Shown here piece by piece: positions 7,577 through 14,771 of a stretch of 64,000 nucleotides of DNA. The DNA is from Pandoraea iniqua (GTDB taxonomy: Bacteria; Pseudomonadota; Gammaproteobacteria; Burkholderiales; Burkholderiaceae): assembly GCF_902459685.1 (NCBI RefSeq), contig NZ_CABPSF010000006.1, forward strand, positions 1 through 64,000, written 5' to 3'. Under the pieces are notes generated by a model. The model did not search any database, had not been told where the DNA came from, and saw only the letters and a program-made list of their open reading frames with translations. The first letter of the stretch is position 1, and each line of letters begins with the position of its first letter. The position numbers and the translations under genes are program-made.

Positions 7577-8521
7577 ATGCCATCAGTCGTAGAAGGACAT
7601 CTTCTCGCCCGCTTGCGGGCGCGGCATCTGGCGTTGCTCGTCACGCTTGCGGACACGCTCAGCATTCACCGCGCGGCGGCACGTCTTCACATGACGCAGC
7701 CCGCCGCGAGCAAATCGCTTCGAGAACTGGAGACGCTGTTCGGCACCCAACTATTCGAGCGCCATCCACGTGGCTTGCGCCCGACGGCGGCGACCCAGAT
7801 CGTGATTGATCGGGCACGCATCATGTTGGTAGAAATGCAGAAGCTCGGCAGCGATCTCGAACTCATTGCCAACGGTGCGCTAGGCAAAGTGCGTGTCGGC
7901 ATCATGCCGGTCGCGATGCCCACGCTGTTGAGCAAGGTCTTACTGCAATTAGGAAACGATGCCCCGCGCGTGGTGGCGGAGTTTCATGAAGGGTCGCTCG
8001 ACTGGATGCTGGGTGCGCTCTCGCAGGGCAAGCTCGATTGCGTTATTTGCCGGCTAGGCGACGGCACAGCGGCGACACAATTTCGCAGAGAGGCGCTGTT
8101 TGACGAGAGCGTCTGTATTGTGGCCCGAAGCGGTCATCCGATCGCTCGGCGTAAGACCATCACGGCGGCCATGCTGGCATCGGCCGACTGGATATTCCCG
8201 GGCGGCGATGCGCCGTTGCGAACGTCAATCCGGCAATTCTTCACCGATGCAGCGATGCCGGTGCCGGTTCCTAAGGTCGAATGCGTCTCGGTGCTTGCAA
8301 ACCTACAGATGCTGCAAGACACCGATTGGCTCGCCTTCCTCCCTCGGCCAATTGCGCTTCAATATGCAAAGCTCGGTGTCATCGCGATTCTGAACGCGTC
8401 GCACGAGTGGCCGATGCCGGCCGTTGGATTAGTCACGCGCGCGGAGACACAACAGACGCCGGCGCTGGATGCCTTTTTGAGAGCGGTTCGAAGTGCCGGA
8501 AGTGAGAAATCCGATGGGTGA
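7577..8521 (+). CDS. LysR family transcriptional regulator
   Basis: 314 residues with an N-terminal winged HTH (about 14-72, with SIHRAAARLHMTQPAASKSLRELE) and a C-terminal substrate-binding domain starting near 95 (GKVRVGIMPVAMPTLLSKVL). It is transcribed divergently from the MBL gene across 122 bp, the standard arrangement for a LysR regulator and its target. The effector cannot be predicted from sequence. Confidence 0.92.
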   Translation: MPSVVEGHLLARLRARHLALLVTLADTLSIHRAAARLHMTQPAASKSLRELETLFGTQLFERHPRGLRPTAATQIVIDRARIMLVEMQKLGSDLELIANGALGKVRVGIMPVAMPTLLSKVLLQLGNDAPRVVAEFHEGSLDWMLGALSQGKLDCVICRLGDGTAATQFRREALFDESVCIVARSGHPIARRKTITAAMLASADWIFPGGDAPLRTSIRQFFTDAAMPVPVPKVECVSVLANLQMLQDTDWLAFLPRPIALQYAKLGVIAILNASHEWPMPAVGLVTRAETQQTPALDAFLRAVRSAGSEKSDG

Positions 8522-8759
8522 GATGGAGTCGGCGCTACAGCTTCCGTTTCCTGAATTGAGAAATAATTGCGGTGTTCCGAATACCGACGAGCGGATAACG
8601 ATGGCGATGTGTGCGTATGCTCGCGACGCAAAGATTTTTCCTGTTTGACACCGCGAGCCTCGAAACTTGGAAATGAACTGATTCAGAATTCTTTTGCGGG
8701 CGGCGTAGAGCCGGTCGCGTATATTCACAACCTGCAATTTTCGTGTACTGGAGTATCCG

Positions 8760-9140
8760 ATGAGCTATGACTTGATGGTGTTTGAACCAACCGCTGCTCC
8801 GAAAGACCGACAGCAGTTCATGACATGGTTTCAAGGGCAAACAGCATGGAGCGAAGCGCACAGCTACGATGACCCGGTGGTTTCATCACCGGCGCTTCAG
8901 GCGTGGTTTCTTGAAATGGTTCAACACTTTCCGGCCATGAATGGTCCGTATGCGTCAGACGATGTAGACGACCCGAAAGTGACAGATTATTGCGTTGGAC
9001 AGGTGGTGATCTATTCGGCCTTCGCTTGGTCGTGCGCTGAGGAGGCGTACGGAGCAATGAAGCGGTTGGCCGACAAACATAGCGTTGGTTTTTTTGACGT
9101 CAGCGCAGATCAAGGTGAAATCATCTTTCCTGACAATTGA
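8760..9140 (+). CDS. Conserved hypothetical protein, 126 aa
   Basis: A soluble 126-residue protein with recognisable conserved segments MSYDLMVFEP at the start, HFPAMNGPYA near 57 and SVGFFDVS near 108. I know this type as a widespread conserved hypothetical often found near toxin/immunity loci, but no function is established to my knowledge. It follows the LysR gene by 238 bp of AT-richer intergenic DNA with no other feature. The downstream 155-residue ORF may form a unit with it. Confidence 0.7.
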   Translation: MSYDLMVFEPTAAPKDRQQFMTWFQGQTAWSEAHSYDDPVVSSPALQAWFLEMVQHFPAMNGPYASDDVDDPKVTDYCVGQVVIYSAFAWSCAEEAYGAMKRLADKHSVGFFDVSADQGEIIFPDN

Positions 9141-9199
9141 CCCGCCGAAGTGTTCGCCTCCAATCCATGGTGAGCCCTCGGTAACATGTATCAGCCAAC

Positions 9200-9667
9200 A
9201 TGAGACCCAAGCTGCAAGATCCTGTAGATCAATTTCTGTTCCGGCAACTTCTGCCTCTGACCGAGGCAGTGTTCCGTCTGCACGAGGCGGGCCAGCGGTA
9301 CGCTGAGGAGCTCAAAGCAATCTCTCAGTTGGTCGGGCGCACTGTCGGTGAGCCTGATGTTATGGCAGCGTTTGGTTCGACTGGTGCTGAGGGCTTTGCG
9401 CGAGAACTGGCGATTGACTGGAACACCGTCCCAGTGGACCTTTCCGAGCGAGAACTCCTCGAGTTGCTGGACGCCGTTTCCGAGGGAAGTGGTAATCAAG
9501 AGCAGACGAACTATTGGCTGCGGTGCCTTGTGGTCAACACAGGCGATACCCGCATCTCGGACCTCATCTTTTGGCCCGATAAATACGTCGGTAGTTCGTA
9601 CGATGGTCGTGAATACACGTCAAATGAAATACTCGAAATCGTGCTCAAGAATGGACGAACGAAGTGA
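9200..9667 (+). CDS. Hypothetical protein, 155 aa
   Basis: A soluble, acidic protein with no family I can name. It is rich in leucine and glutamate in the first half (DPVDQFLFRQLLPLTEAVFRL) and ends in a mixed region with NYWLRCLVV and DLIFWPDKYVG. Its size, acidity and position 60 bp after another small orphan gene would fit an immunity-type protein, but that is only a guess. Confidence 0.6.
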   Translation: MRPKLQDPVDQFLFRQLLPLTEAVFRLHEAGQRYAEELKAISQLVGRTVGEPDVMAAFGSTGAEGFARELAIDWNTVPVDLSERELLELLDAVSEGSGNQEQTNYWLRCLVVNTGDTRISDLIFWPDKYVGSSYDGREYTSNEILEIVLKNGRTK

Positions 9668-9739
9668 TGGTCTTGATGGGTTTTTTCGAGAGGCACTGGT
9701 AGGCGATGAGGACCTAAATCCTGTCCCCATGCGTCCGCA

Positions 9740-10255
9740 TTACTTCGTCAAATCACAATGAATTTGCAGACTCTCCGTCTCATTGTGATGAATCGAAAAC
9801 CCTTGGCTGACGAGTGCCGACTTCACCAACACCAGCGCCGAAGCACAACGTGCCATACGACGCCGCTGCCACGAAGGCGGTGTAAAAACACCTAGCGGCA
9901 GCATTCGTACACGTCGACCATGCAAGCGAAAAGACACGTCGACGTGTGTGCCGTCGACATCATGTCCGTTGCTGCCGAAGATATCGGCGAGTTCGTCGTG
10001 TCGCGAGGGATAGACCAAGCGAAACACGCCGATACCCAACGCGCGAAACTGGCGCCGCGCGAAGCCGAGATTCGACGCTTTCGGCTCGAAGCCCCGCGTG
10101 AGAATCAACGCGACCTCGGGCGGTAATCCGCGCTGTATTGCCTGAAGCTTACTCAGCGCCCGTGCGTCGACGTGCACGTGACGCGCAGGCCAGCGCGGCC
10201 GCACGATCAGGCCGTCCAATTCTCCCGGAGACAACGTCAGCAAAGTCAAAGGCAC
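9740..10255 (-). CDS. Conserved hypothetical protein, 171 aa
   Basis: Starts at GTG 10255, with GAGAG just before it, and gives 171 residues. Residues near 110-118 read HDVDGTHVDV, which faintly resembles the His/Asp zinc motif of M15-type dipeptidases, and a region RGFEPKASNLGFARRQFRALG lies just before it. That resemblance is weak and I do not assign an activity. The gene is followed upstream on the same strand by azlD after 20 bp, so it may be cotranscribed with the azlCD pair. Confidence 0.55.
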   Translation of the reverse strand: MPLTLLTLSPGELDGLIVRPRWPARHVHVDARALSKLQAIQRGLPPEVALILTRGFEPKASNLGFARRQFRALGIGVFRLVYPSRHDELADIFGSNGHDVDGTHVDVSFRLHGRRVRMLPLGVFTPPSWQRRRMARCASALVLVKSALVSQGFSIHHNETESLQIHCDLTK

Positions 10256-10274
10256 CTCTCGCGAATCGACGAAA

Positions 10275-10571
10275 TCACATCACCTGCCGCAACACCCCAG
10301 TCACCACCACGCTGATCACCACTGTCGGCAACAACGAAAACCGTGTCGCCACCAGCAACGTCACCGCAAGCGCCAGCAAATCGGCCGGGTTACGCGACAC
10401 GAAGGCCGGCGCAATTACCGAAATCAGCACGCAGCCGGGCACGCTTTCCATAATCGCGCGCATGCGCGGGCTCAGCGTGCGATCGCGCAGCGCCACAAAG
10501 CCGACAATGCGCGTCGCATAGGTCGACGCGGCCATCAGCACGATGGTCAGGACCGTCATCGCATCAAGCAT
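10275..10571 (-). CDS. azlD: AzlD-family membrane subunit
   Basis: 98 residues, almost entirely hydrophobic, with about three or four membrane segments and the AzlD hallmark TYATRIVGFVALRDR near residues 17-31. AzlD works with AzlC as a two-part exporter of branched-chain amino acids or their analogues. The start overlaps the end of azlC by 8 bp, so the two are translationally coupled. Confidence 0.88.
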   Translation of the reverse strand: MLDAMTVLTIVLMAASTYATRIVGFVALRDRTLSPRMRAIMESVPGCVLISVIAPAFVSRNPADLLALAVTLLVATRFSLLPTVVISVVVTGVLRQVM

Positions 10572-11295
10572 CTTTCTTCTCCAGAAGGACGGCCGTAATC
10601 AACCCTGCACACGTGCCCGCGGCAACGTACCAAGCCCCCGGCACGAGCAGATAAGTGATCGCCGACACCACGAGGCTCACGAACCACGGACGGCTGGCCT
10701 TCATGCCTTTCCACATGCCCTTGAGCAGCACCACAAACACCGCCGTGAAGGCCATGTCGAAGCCGTACTTCTCGATATCGCCCAACACCGGGCCCAGCAC
10801 CGCGCCGAGTGCCGTGAACGCCACCCACGTCAGCCAAAGATTAATCGCGGCCCCAACGTAATACCCGAAGCTGATGCGCTCCTTACCGCGCGCGTCGGCA
10901 TCGGCGAGCGCCATCGCCCAGCTCTCGTCGCACATCAGGAAGAGGGCGGCGAGCGCGCGCCGCAACGGCACGTGACGCATACGCGGTGCAAGCGCCGCAC
11001 CCATCAGAATGTGTCGCGCATTCACGAGCAGCGACATGGCGATGATCAGCGCGATATGCGGCGGCGACGTCCAGATGCGGATCGCCGTGAACTCGGAGCC
11101 GCCCGCGAAGTTGAGACCGGTCATCAGGGGCACTTCAATGGCGCTCAGGCCCTTCTGGGCGGCTTGCGCGCCGAGCACCAACGCGAATGGGATAAAACCG
11201 ACCATCACCGGCAGCGCCGCGCGCATGCCTCGTGCCAATTCGGTGCGAAACGGCGACGCCTGCGCCGCGACCGATGGCGAATACAAACCACTCAT
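10564..11295 (-). CDS. azlC: AzlC-family branched-chain amino acid exporter
   Basis: 243 residues from ATG 11295 (GGAAG upstream). The family segments FIPFALVLGAQAAQKGLS, FAGGSEFTAI and LLVNARHILMGAALAP are clear, and the protein is a multi-pass membrane protein. Together with AzlD it should export branched-chain amino acids or related compounds. The start is chosen at 11295 because the longer version (11349) adds a poorly conserved stretch without a better ribosome site. No regulator gene is adjacent. Confidence 0.9.
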   Translation of the reverse strand: MSGLYSPSVAAQASPFRTELARGMRAALPVMVGFIPFALVLGAQAAQKGLSAIEVPLMTGLNFAGGSEFTAIRIWTSPPHIALIIAMSLLVNARHILMGAALAPRMRHVPLRRALAALFLMCDESWAMALADADARGKERISFGYYVGAAINLWLTWVAFTALGAVLGPVLGDIEKYGFDMAFTAVFVVLLKGMWKGMKASRPWFVSLVVSAITYLLVPGAWYVAAGTCAGLITAVLLEKKDA

Positions 11296-11497
11296 TACAC
11301 TTCCTTCTACAAAAACGCTGACGCCAACGGCGACGTCGCGTCGTGACATCGAACACGCAGTTTTCTCTTTGGAACCCGTCGTGTGGGAATGCGAGAGCGA
11401 AAGACTAGCGCAGCCGACAGGGGGCTGGCTTGTACGATCTTGCGATTGAGGACTTCAGGGGGGAATGACCTGCTTAGGGGCTTACCGACCTATCCAC

Positions 11498-12340
11498 TTA
11501 CACGGCATCCGACACCGGCAACCATCGCCCGGAATTCGCGCACAACACGGCGGCGGCGCCGTTCGCGAGAACCTGCGCGTCCTGCGGCATTGCCGAATTC
11601 GACGGCAACACGTCGAAGGCCATCCCGAGCGCCTGCACGACGCGGCTATCGTCCACCGGCAGTTCCCACGTGAGAAACATCTGCACGTGGTCTAGTGCAT
11701 TCGCAGGGTTCGCAGGGCTCGCGGGGTTCGCGAAATCGGCGTCATCAAAGCCGTCGTGACCTCGCCGGATGACAGCATGCGGCTGACAAGTGTCGAACAC
11801 GAGCATCGTGCCGCGTTTCAGGGGAATGCGATACCCGCCATCCCGACCATTCCCGGCATACGGGAAATGCACGTCCAGCCCGCAGTCGTCGCTCAGGAAC
11901 AGGTTGCAGAACACAAAGCCACCGTATTGCTCGCCATCGTGGTGATAGCGCGCACCGCGACACGCCATCAACGCGATATCGCTCGCCGGCAGCAAACCCG
12001 GCAGACCTTGCGACGCCGTCCAGTCATACGCCACCTGCACGCATTGCGAATAGTCCGGCCAACGCATGCGTGCCCGCGCGAGCGGCATCGGTTCGACATC
12101 GCCGGCGGCCAATGCCATGTGCGACGCAATGTCACGCGTCCAATCCGCGACCAGCCGCTCGGGCGGCGCCGGCACATCCACGATGCCCGACAGCACAATG
12201 CCGCTCACGCTGCGACTGCGCAGTGTGTCGTCATGCCAATAGAGGGAAGTGAGGGTGGTCGACGCGTCGTGCACTTGATAGTTTTGAGAGGGGTGAGGGC
12301 CGAACCGGCCAAAAAATGGCTCAAAAAGCCGTGCTAGCAT
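11498..12340 (-). CDS. Fe(II)/2-oxoglutarate dioxygenase-like protein
   Basis: 280 residues from ATG 12340. Between residues 145 and 215 there is YHHDGEQYGGFVFCNLFLS, DVHFPYAG, a GTMLVFDTCQPHAV segment and RRG, matching the HxD...H plus basic-residue layout of 2OG-dependent oxygenases of the double-stranded beta-helix type. The substrate is unknown. A short Ala-Asn-Pro repeat (DFANPASPANPANAL, near 220) is encoded by reiterated GCGGGGTTCGC-like DNA at 11706-11735. It is divergent from the 12381 gene with only 40 bp between starts. Confidence 0.65.
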   Translation of the reverse strand: MLARLFEPFFGRFGPHPSQNYQVHDASTTLTSLYWHDDTLRSRSVSGIVLSGIVDVPAPPERLVADWTRDIASHMALAAGDVEPMPLARARMRWPDYSQCVQVAYDWTASQGLPGLLPASDIALMACRGARYHHDGEQYGGFVFCNLFLSDDCGLDVHFPYAGNGRDGGYRIPLKRGTMLVFDTCQPHAVIRRGHDGFDDADFANPASPANPANALDHVQMFLTWELPVDDSRVVQALGMAFDVLPSNSAMPQDAQVLANGAAAVLCANSGRWLPVSDAV

Positions 12341-12380
12341 ACGCCGTTCGCGCGGGCACCGCTCCCGCCCCCCCGACGCC

Positions 12381-12938
12381 ATGCTGATCGACGACTTCCT
12401 GCCACGCTTTGATTTTCGTGAGTCTCACACGATCGCCATTCGCGCGCCGTCCGCGGTCATTCTGGATTGCGCGCAACGCCAGAGCGCGCAGGACGACCCG
12501 TTGATTCGGCTGGCGATCCGGCTCAGAGAAACCCCCGCGCGGTGGCTTGGCCGCTCAAACCGGCCGCCGCTCGATCTCGGCGACTTCACGTTCCTCGGCC
12601 GCGACGCCGACCAAAGTCTGGCCTTCGGTCTGGTCGGCGCGTTCTGGCAGAGCGATTACGGATTGGTCGCAGTCCGCTCGCCGGACGCCTTCCGCCACAT
12701 CGACAACCACGACGTCTGCCAACTCGTGATGGGCTTCGACGTGCAGACGAACGGCAGGGAAGACAGCATCCTCACGACGGAAACGCGCGTCTTTTGCCCT
12801 ACACCCGCCGTCTGGCGCAAATTCGCCCCGTACTGGTATCTCATCCGCCCGGTCAGCGGCCTCATCCGGCGCCGCATGCTGGCGCGTATTCGCCGCGAAG
12901 CGGAAAGCACCGAACGCAGCATCGAACGTCAGCCCTGA
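12381..12938 (+). CDS. DUF2867-like protein
   Basis: 185 residues with LGDFTFLGRDADQSLAFGLVG in the middle and a C-terminal YWYLIRPVSGLIRRRML helix, the pattern of the DUF2867 group of SRPBCC-like proteins. No catalytic role is known. The ATG at 12381 has no clear ribosome site and the gene diverges from the dioxygenase-like gene, so the two may share a promoter region. Confidence 0.6.
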   Translation: MLIDDFLPRFDFRESHTIAIRAPSAVILDCAQRQSAQDDPLIRLAIRLRETPARWLGRSNRPPLDLGDFTFLGRDADQSLAFGLVGAFWQSDYGLVAVRSPDAFRHIDNHDVCQLVMGFDVQTNGREDSILTTETRVFCPTPAVWRKFAPYWYLIRPVSGLIRRRMLARIRREAESTERSIERQP

Positions 12939-13041
12939 CGTCGGTTCGGAGACCGGCATACCGCGTCGCGCCCGGCCCAGCAGCTCCCGGTCCCCGTTCC
13001 ATTCCCCAAAATCCTTCTTGCGTCCCGTTGTCACTCACGGT

Positions 13042-13062
13042 CATAATGCGATTAATTCTCAT
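13042..13062 (+). promoter_or_regulatory. Candidate Fur box upstream of fecI
   Basis: The sequence CATAATGCGATTAATTCTC with the following ATTTAA contains three tandem Fur-like hexamers (ATAATG, GATTAA, reverse-type ATTCTCATT). It lies 45 bp before the sigma gene, where ferric-uptake regulation of an iron-starvation sigma factor is expected. Matching is by eye only. Confidence 0.4.
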
Positions 13063-13107
13063 TTAATTTTTCCGTGCGCAGATGCGGCGGGCTGCCGGAA
13101 GACTGCC

Positions 13108-13575
13108 GTGGTTGCGCATTACTACACCGAGCTGGTCAACTTCTTCGCGAAGTCGCTGAACAATCGCGACAACGCGAAAGACTTGGTGCAAGAGGCCTAT
13201 GCGAAGGTGCTCGCTTTGCAGACGCGTGGCACGGAGATTCGCGACTGGCGCGCCTTGCTCTATCGCACCGGCAAGCACCTGATCGTGAGCGACGCGCGCC
13301 GCCATGATGCCGAAGCGCGCATGCTCCAGACGCTGGCGCTCATCGGTGCCGAGCATGCGCCGTCCGCCGAACATCACGTGGATATCCGGCAGCAACTCGA
13401 GCGGCTGCTCAGCCGTCTGGAGCGCATGCCACGCAAACGCCGCGACGCATTCATCCTAGTGCGCATTCACGGCATGAGCTATGCCGAAGCCGCTGGCCAC
13501 ATGCAGGTCTCCCTCGAAGCGATCGACAAGCACGTCGTGCGCGCCGTCATGGATTGCGTGAGCTACCGCCCATGA
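13108..13575 (+). CDS. fecI: FecI-like ECF sigma factor
   Basis: 155 residues, starting at GTG 13108 (GGAAG six bases upstream), with sigma-70 region 2 (HYYTELVNFFAKSLNNRDNAKDLVQEAYAKV, written across residues 4-34) and region 4 near the C-terminus (RKRRDAFILVRIHGMSYAEAAGHM). It belongs to the iron-starvation FecI group, which is released by an outer-membrane receptor signal through FecR and turns on the receptor gene. fecR starts 4 bp before its stop. A Fur-like site lies upstream. Confidence 0.93.
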   Translation: MVAHYYTELVNFFAKSLNNRDNAKDLVQEAYAKVLALQTRGTEIRDWRALLYRTGKHLIVSDARRHDAEARMLQTLALIGAEHAPSAEHHVDIRQQLERLLSRLERMPRKRRDAFILVRIHGMSYAEAAGHMQVSLEAIDKHVVRAVMDCVSYRP

Positions 13576-14696
13576 ACGCCCGCGCTACCCGAACTCCCGG
13601 CACTCCCGAATCTGCCGACACCACGCCCAATACGCCCAATACGGCCAATACGGCCAATACGGCCAATACGGCCAATACGCCCGCCTCGCGCGCGTTGAAG
13701 CCGTCTCGCCGCCAGATCGCCCACGCGCTCTCGCTCATTGGACGCACGCACCACGGCGACGCCGATGACGCCGCTGCCGCCGCGCGCGAACTCGCCGGCT
13801 GGCGAGCCGAAGCCCCCGTGCACGATGCCGCCGCCGGTATTGCCCAATCGTATTGGGAACAGACCGACGGCACCGCGTTGCGCGACCGAGTCGCCGTGCC
13901 GAAGCGCAGCGATGGCGCAGCGCGTCACTCTCGCCGCCAGATGCTGACGTGGCTTGGCGTCGGCGGGCTCGCCATCGTGTTCGGCGGCGCTGCGCGGCGT
14001 CAGTGGTTGCAGCCGACGCTGACACTAGCGCTGCGCACCGGCAAAGGGGAAGTGCGCCCGCATACGTTGCCCGATGGCAGCGTCGTGACGCTTGCACCGC
14101 ACACCGACGTGCAGATTACCTACTACCGCAACCGCCGCGAGTTTCAACTCTCGCGCGGCGGACTGCATCTCGACGTGCAACCCGATACGTCGCGGCCACT
14201 CAGCGTTGCCACGCAGTTCGGCAACGTGCGTGTGCTGGGCACGGTCTTTACCGTGGCGCTGCGTGACGACGGCATGGACGTGGCCGTCGCACGCGGACGC
14301 GTCGCCGTCTGGGCGCGCTCGCCCGATGGTGAGGTCCATGTGAATCGCGACCCCGATGTCACGTTGGGTGCCGGTCAGGCCGTGGGGACCACGCCGCGTG
14401 GCATCGGCTCGCCACAAGTCGTCACGTCGCAGAGTGTGGGGGCTTGGCGCGAAGGATGGCTGGTCTTTCAGGCCACGCCGCTGCCGCAGGCCATCGCGCA
14501 GTGGAACGACTTTCTCGCGCAACCGGCGCAATCGATTCGCATTGCCGATACCGATGTCGCGGCATTGCGCGCGTTGCAACTGACGGGCACGTTCCCGGTG
14601 TCCGACCCGGCGGGCTTTCTCCAAGGCCTGCCCGCGATGCTGCCGGTGCGGGTGCGCCGGGAGAACGGTCAGGCCGTCATCACGGCACTTCGCTAA
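13572..14696 (+). CDS. fecR: FecR-like anti-sigma/sensor protein
   Basis: 374 residues from ATG 13572, overlapping the fecI stop. Residues 18-37 are a TPN/TAN repeat encoded by six 9-bp units. Then come a cytoplasmic sigma-binding region (around RRQIAHALSLIGR), one membrane helix near 120-138 (LTWLGVGGLAIVFGGAA) and a periplasmic FecR domain (LPDGSVVTLAPHTDV, VRVLGTVFTVAL). It should hold FecI until the TonB receptor signals. The repeat in the N-terminal tail is unusual for the family. Confidence 0.92.
   Translation: MNARATRTPGTPESADTTPNTPNTANTANTANTANTPASRALKPSRRQIAHALSLIGRTHHGDADDAAAAARELAGWRAEAPVHDAAAGIAQSYWEQTDGTALRDRVAVPKRSDGAARHSRRQMLTWLGVGGLAIVFGGAARRQWLQPTLTLALRTGKGEVRPHTLPDGSVVTLAPHTDVQITYYRNRREFQLSRGGLHLDVQPDTSRPLSVATQFGNVRVLGTVFTVALRDDGMDVAVARGRVAVWARSPDGEVHVNRDPDVTLGAGQAVGTTPRGIGSPQVVTSQSVGAWREGWLVFQATPLPQAIAQWNDFLAQPAQSIRIADTDVAALRALQLTGTFPVSDPAGFLQGLPAMLPVRVRRENGQAVITALR
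13629..13682 (+). repeat. Six 9-bp tandem repeats in fecR
   Basis: Units AATACGCCC, then AATACGGCC four times, then AATACGCCC. They are in frame and encode Asn-Thr-Pro/Ala steps in the cytoplasmic tail of FecR. Copy number could vary between strains without breaking the frame. Confidence 0.92.
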
Positions 14697-14771
14697 GTCC
14701 AAAAAACTTTTTGTCTGTCTTTTGCGTTCTCGTGCGTCTTCACCGGGTAAGCCAACAGAAGACTCACGGAA

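Noticed and set aside
12381-12938. Toxin-antitoxin reading of the short divergent pair 11498/12381
   Set aside because: Both proteins are longer than typical TA members and carry oxygenase-like and DUF2867-like segments.
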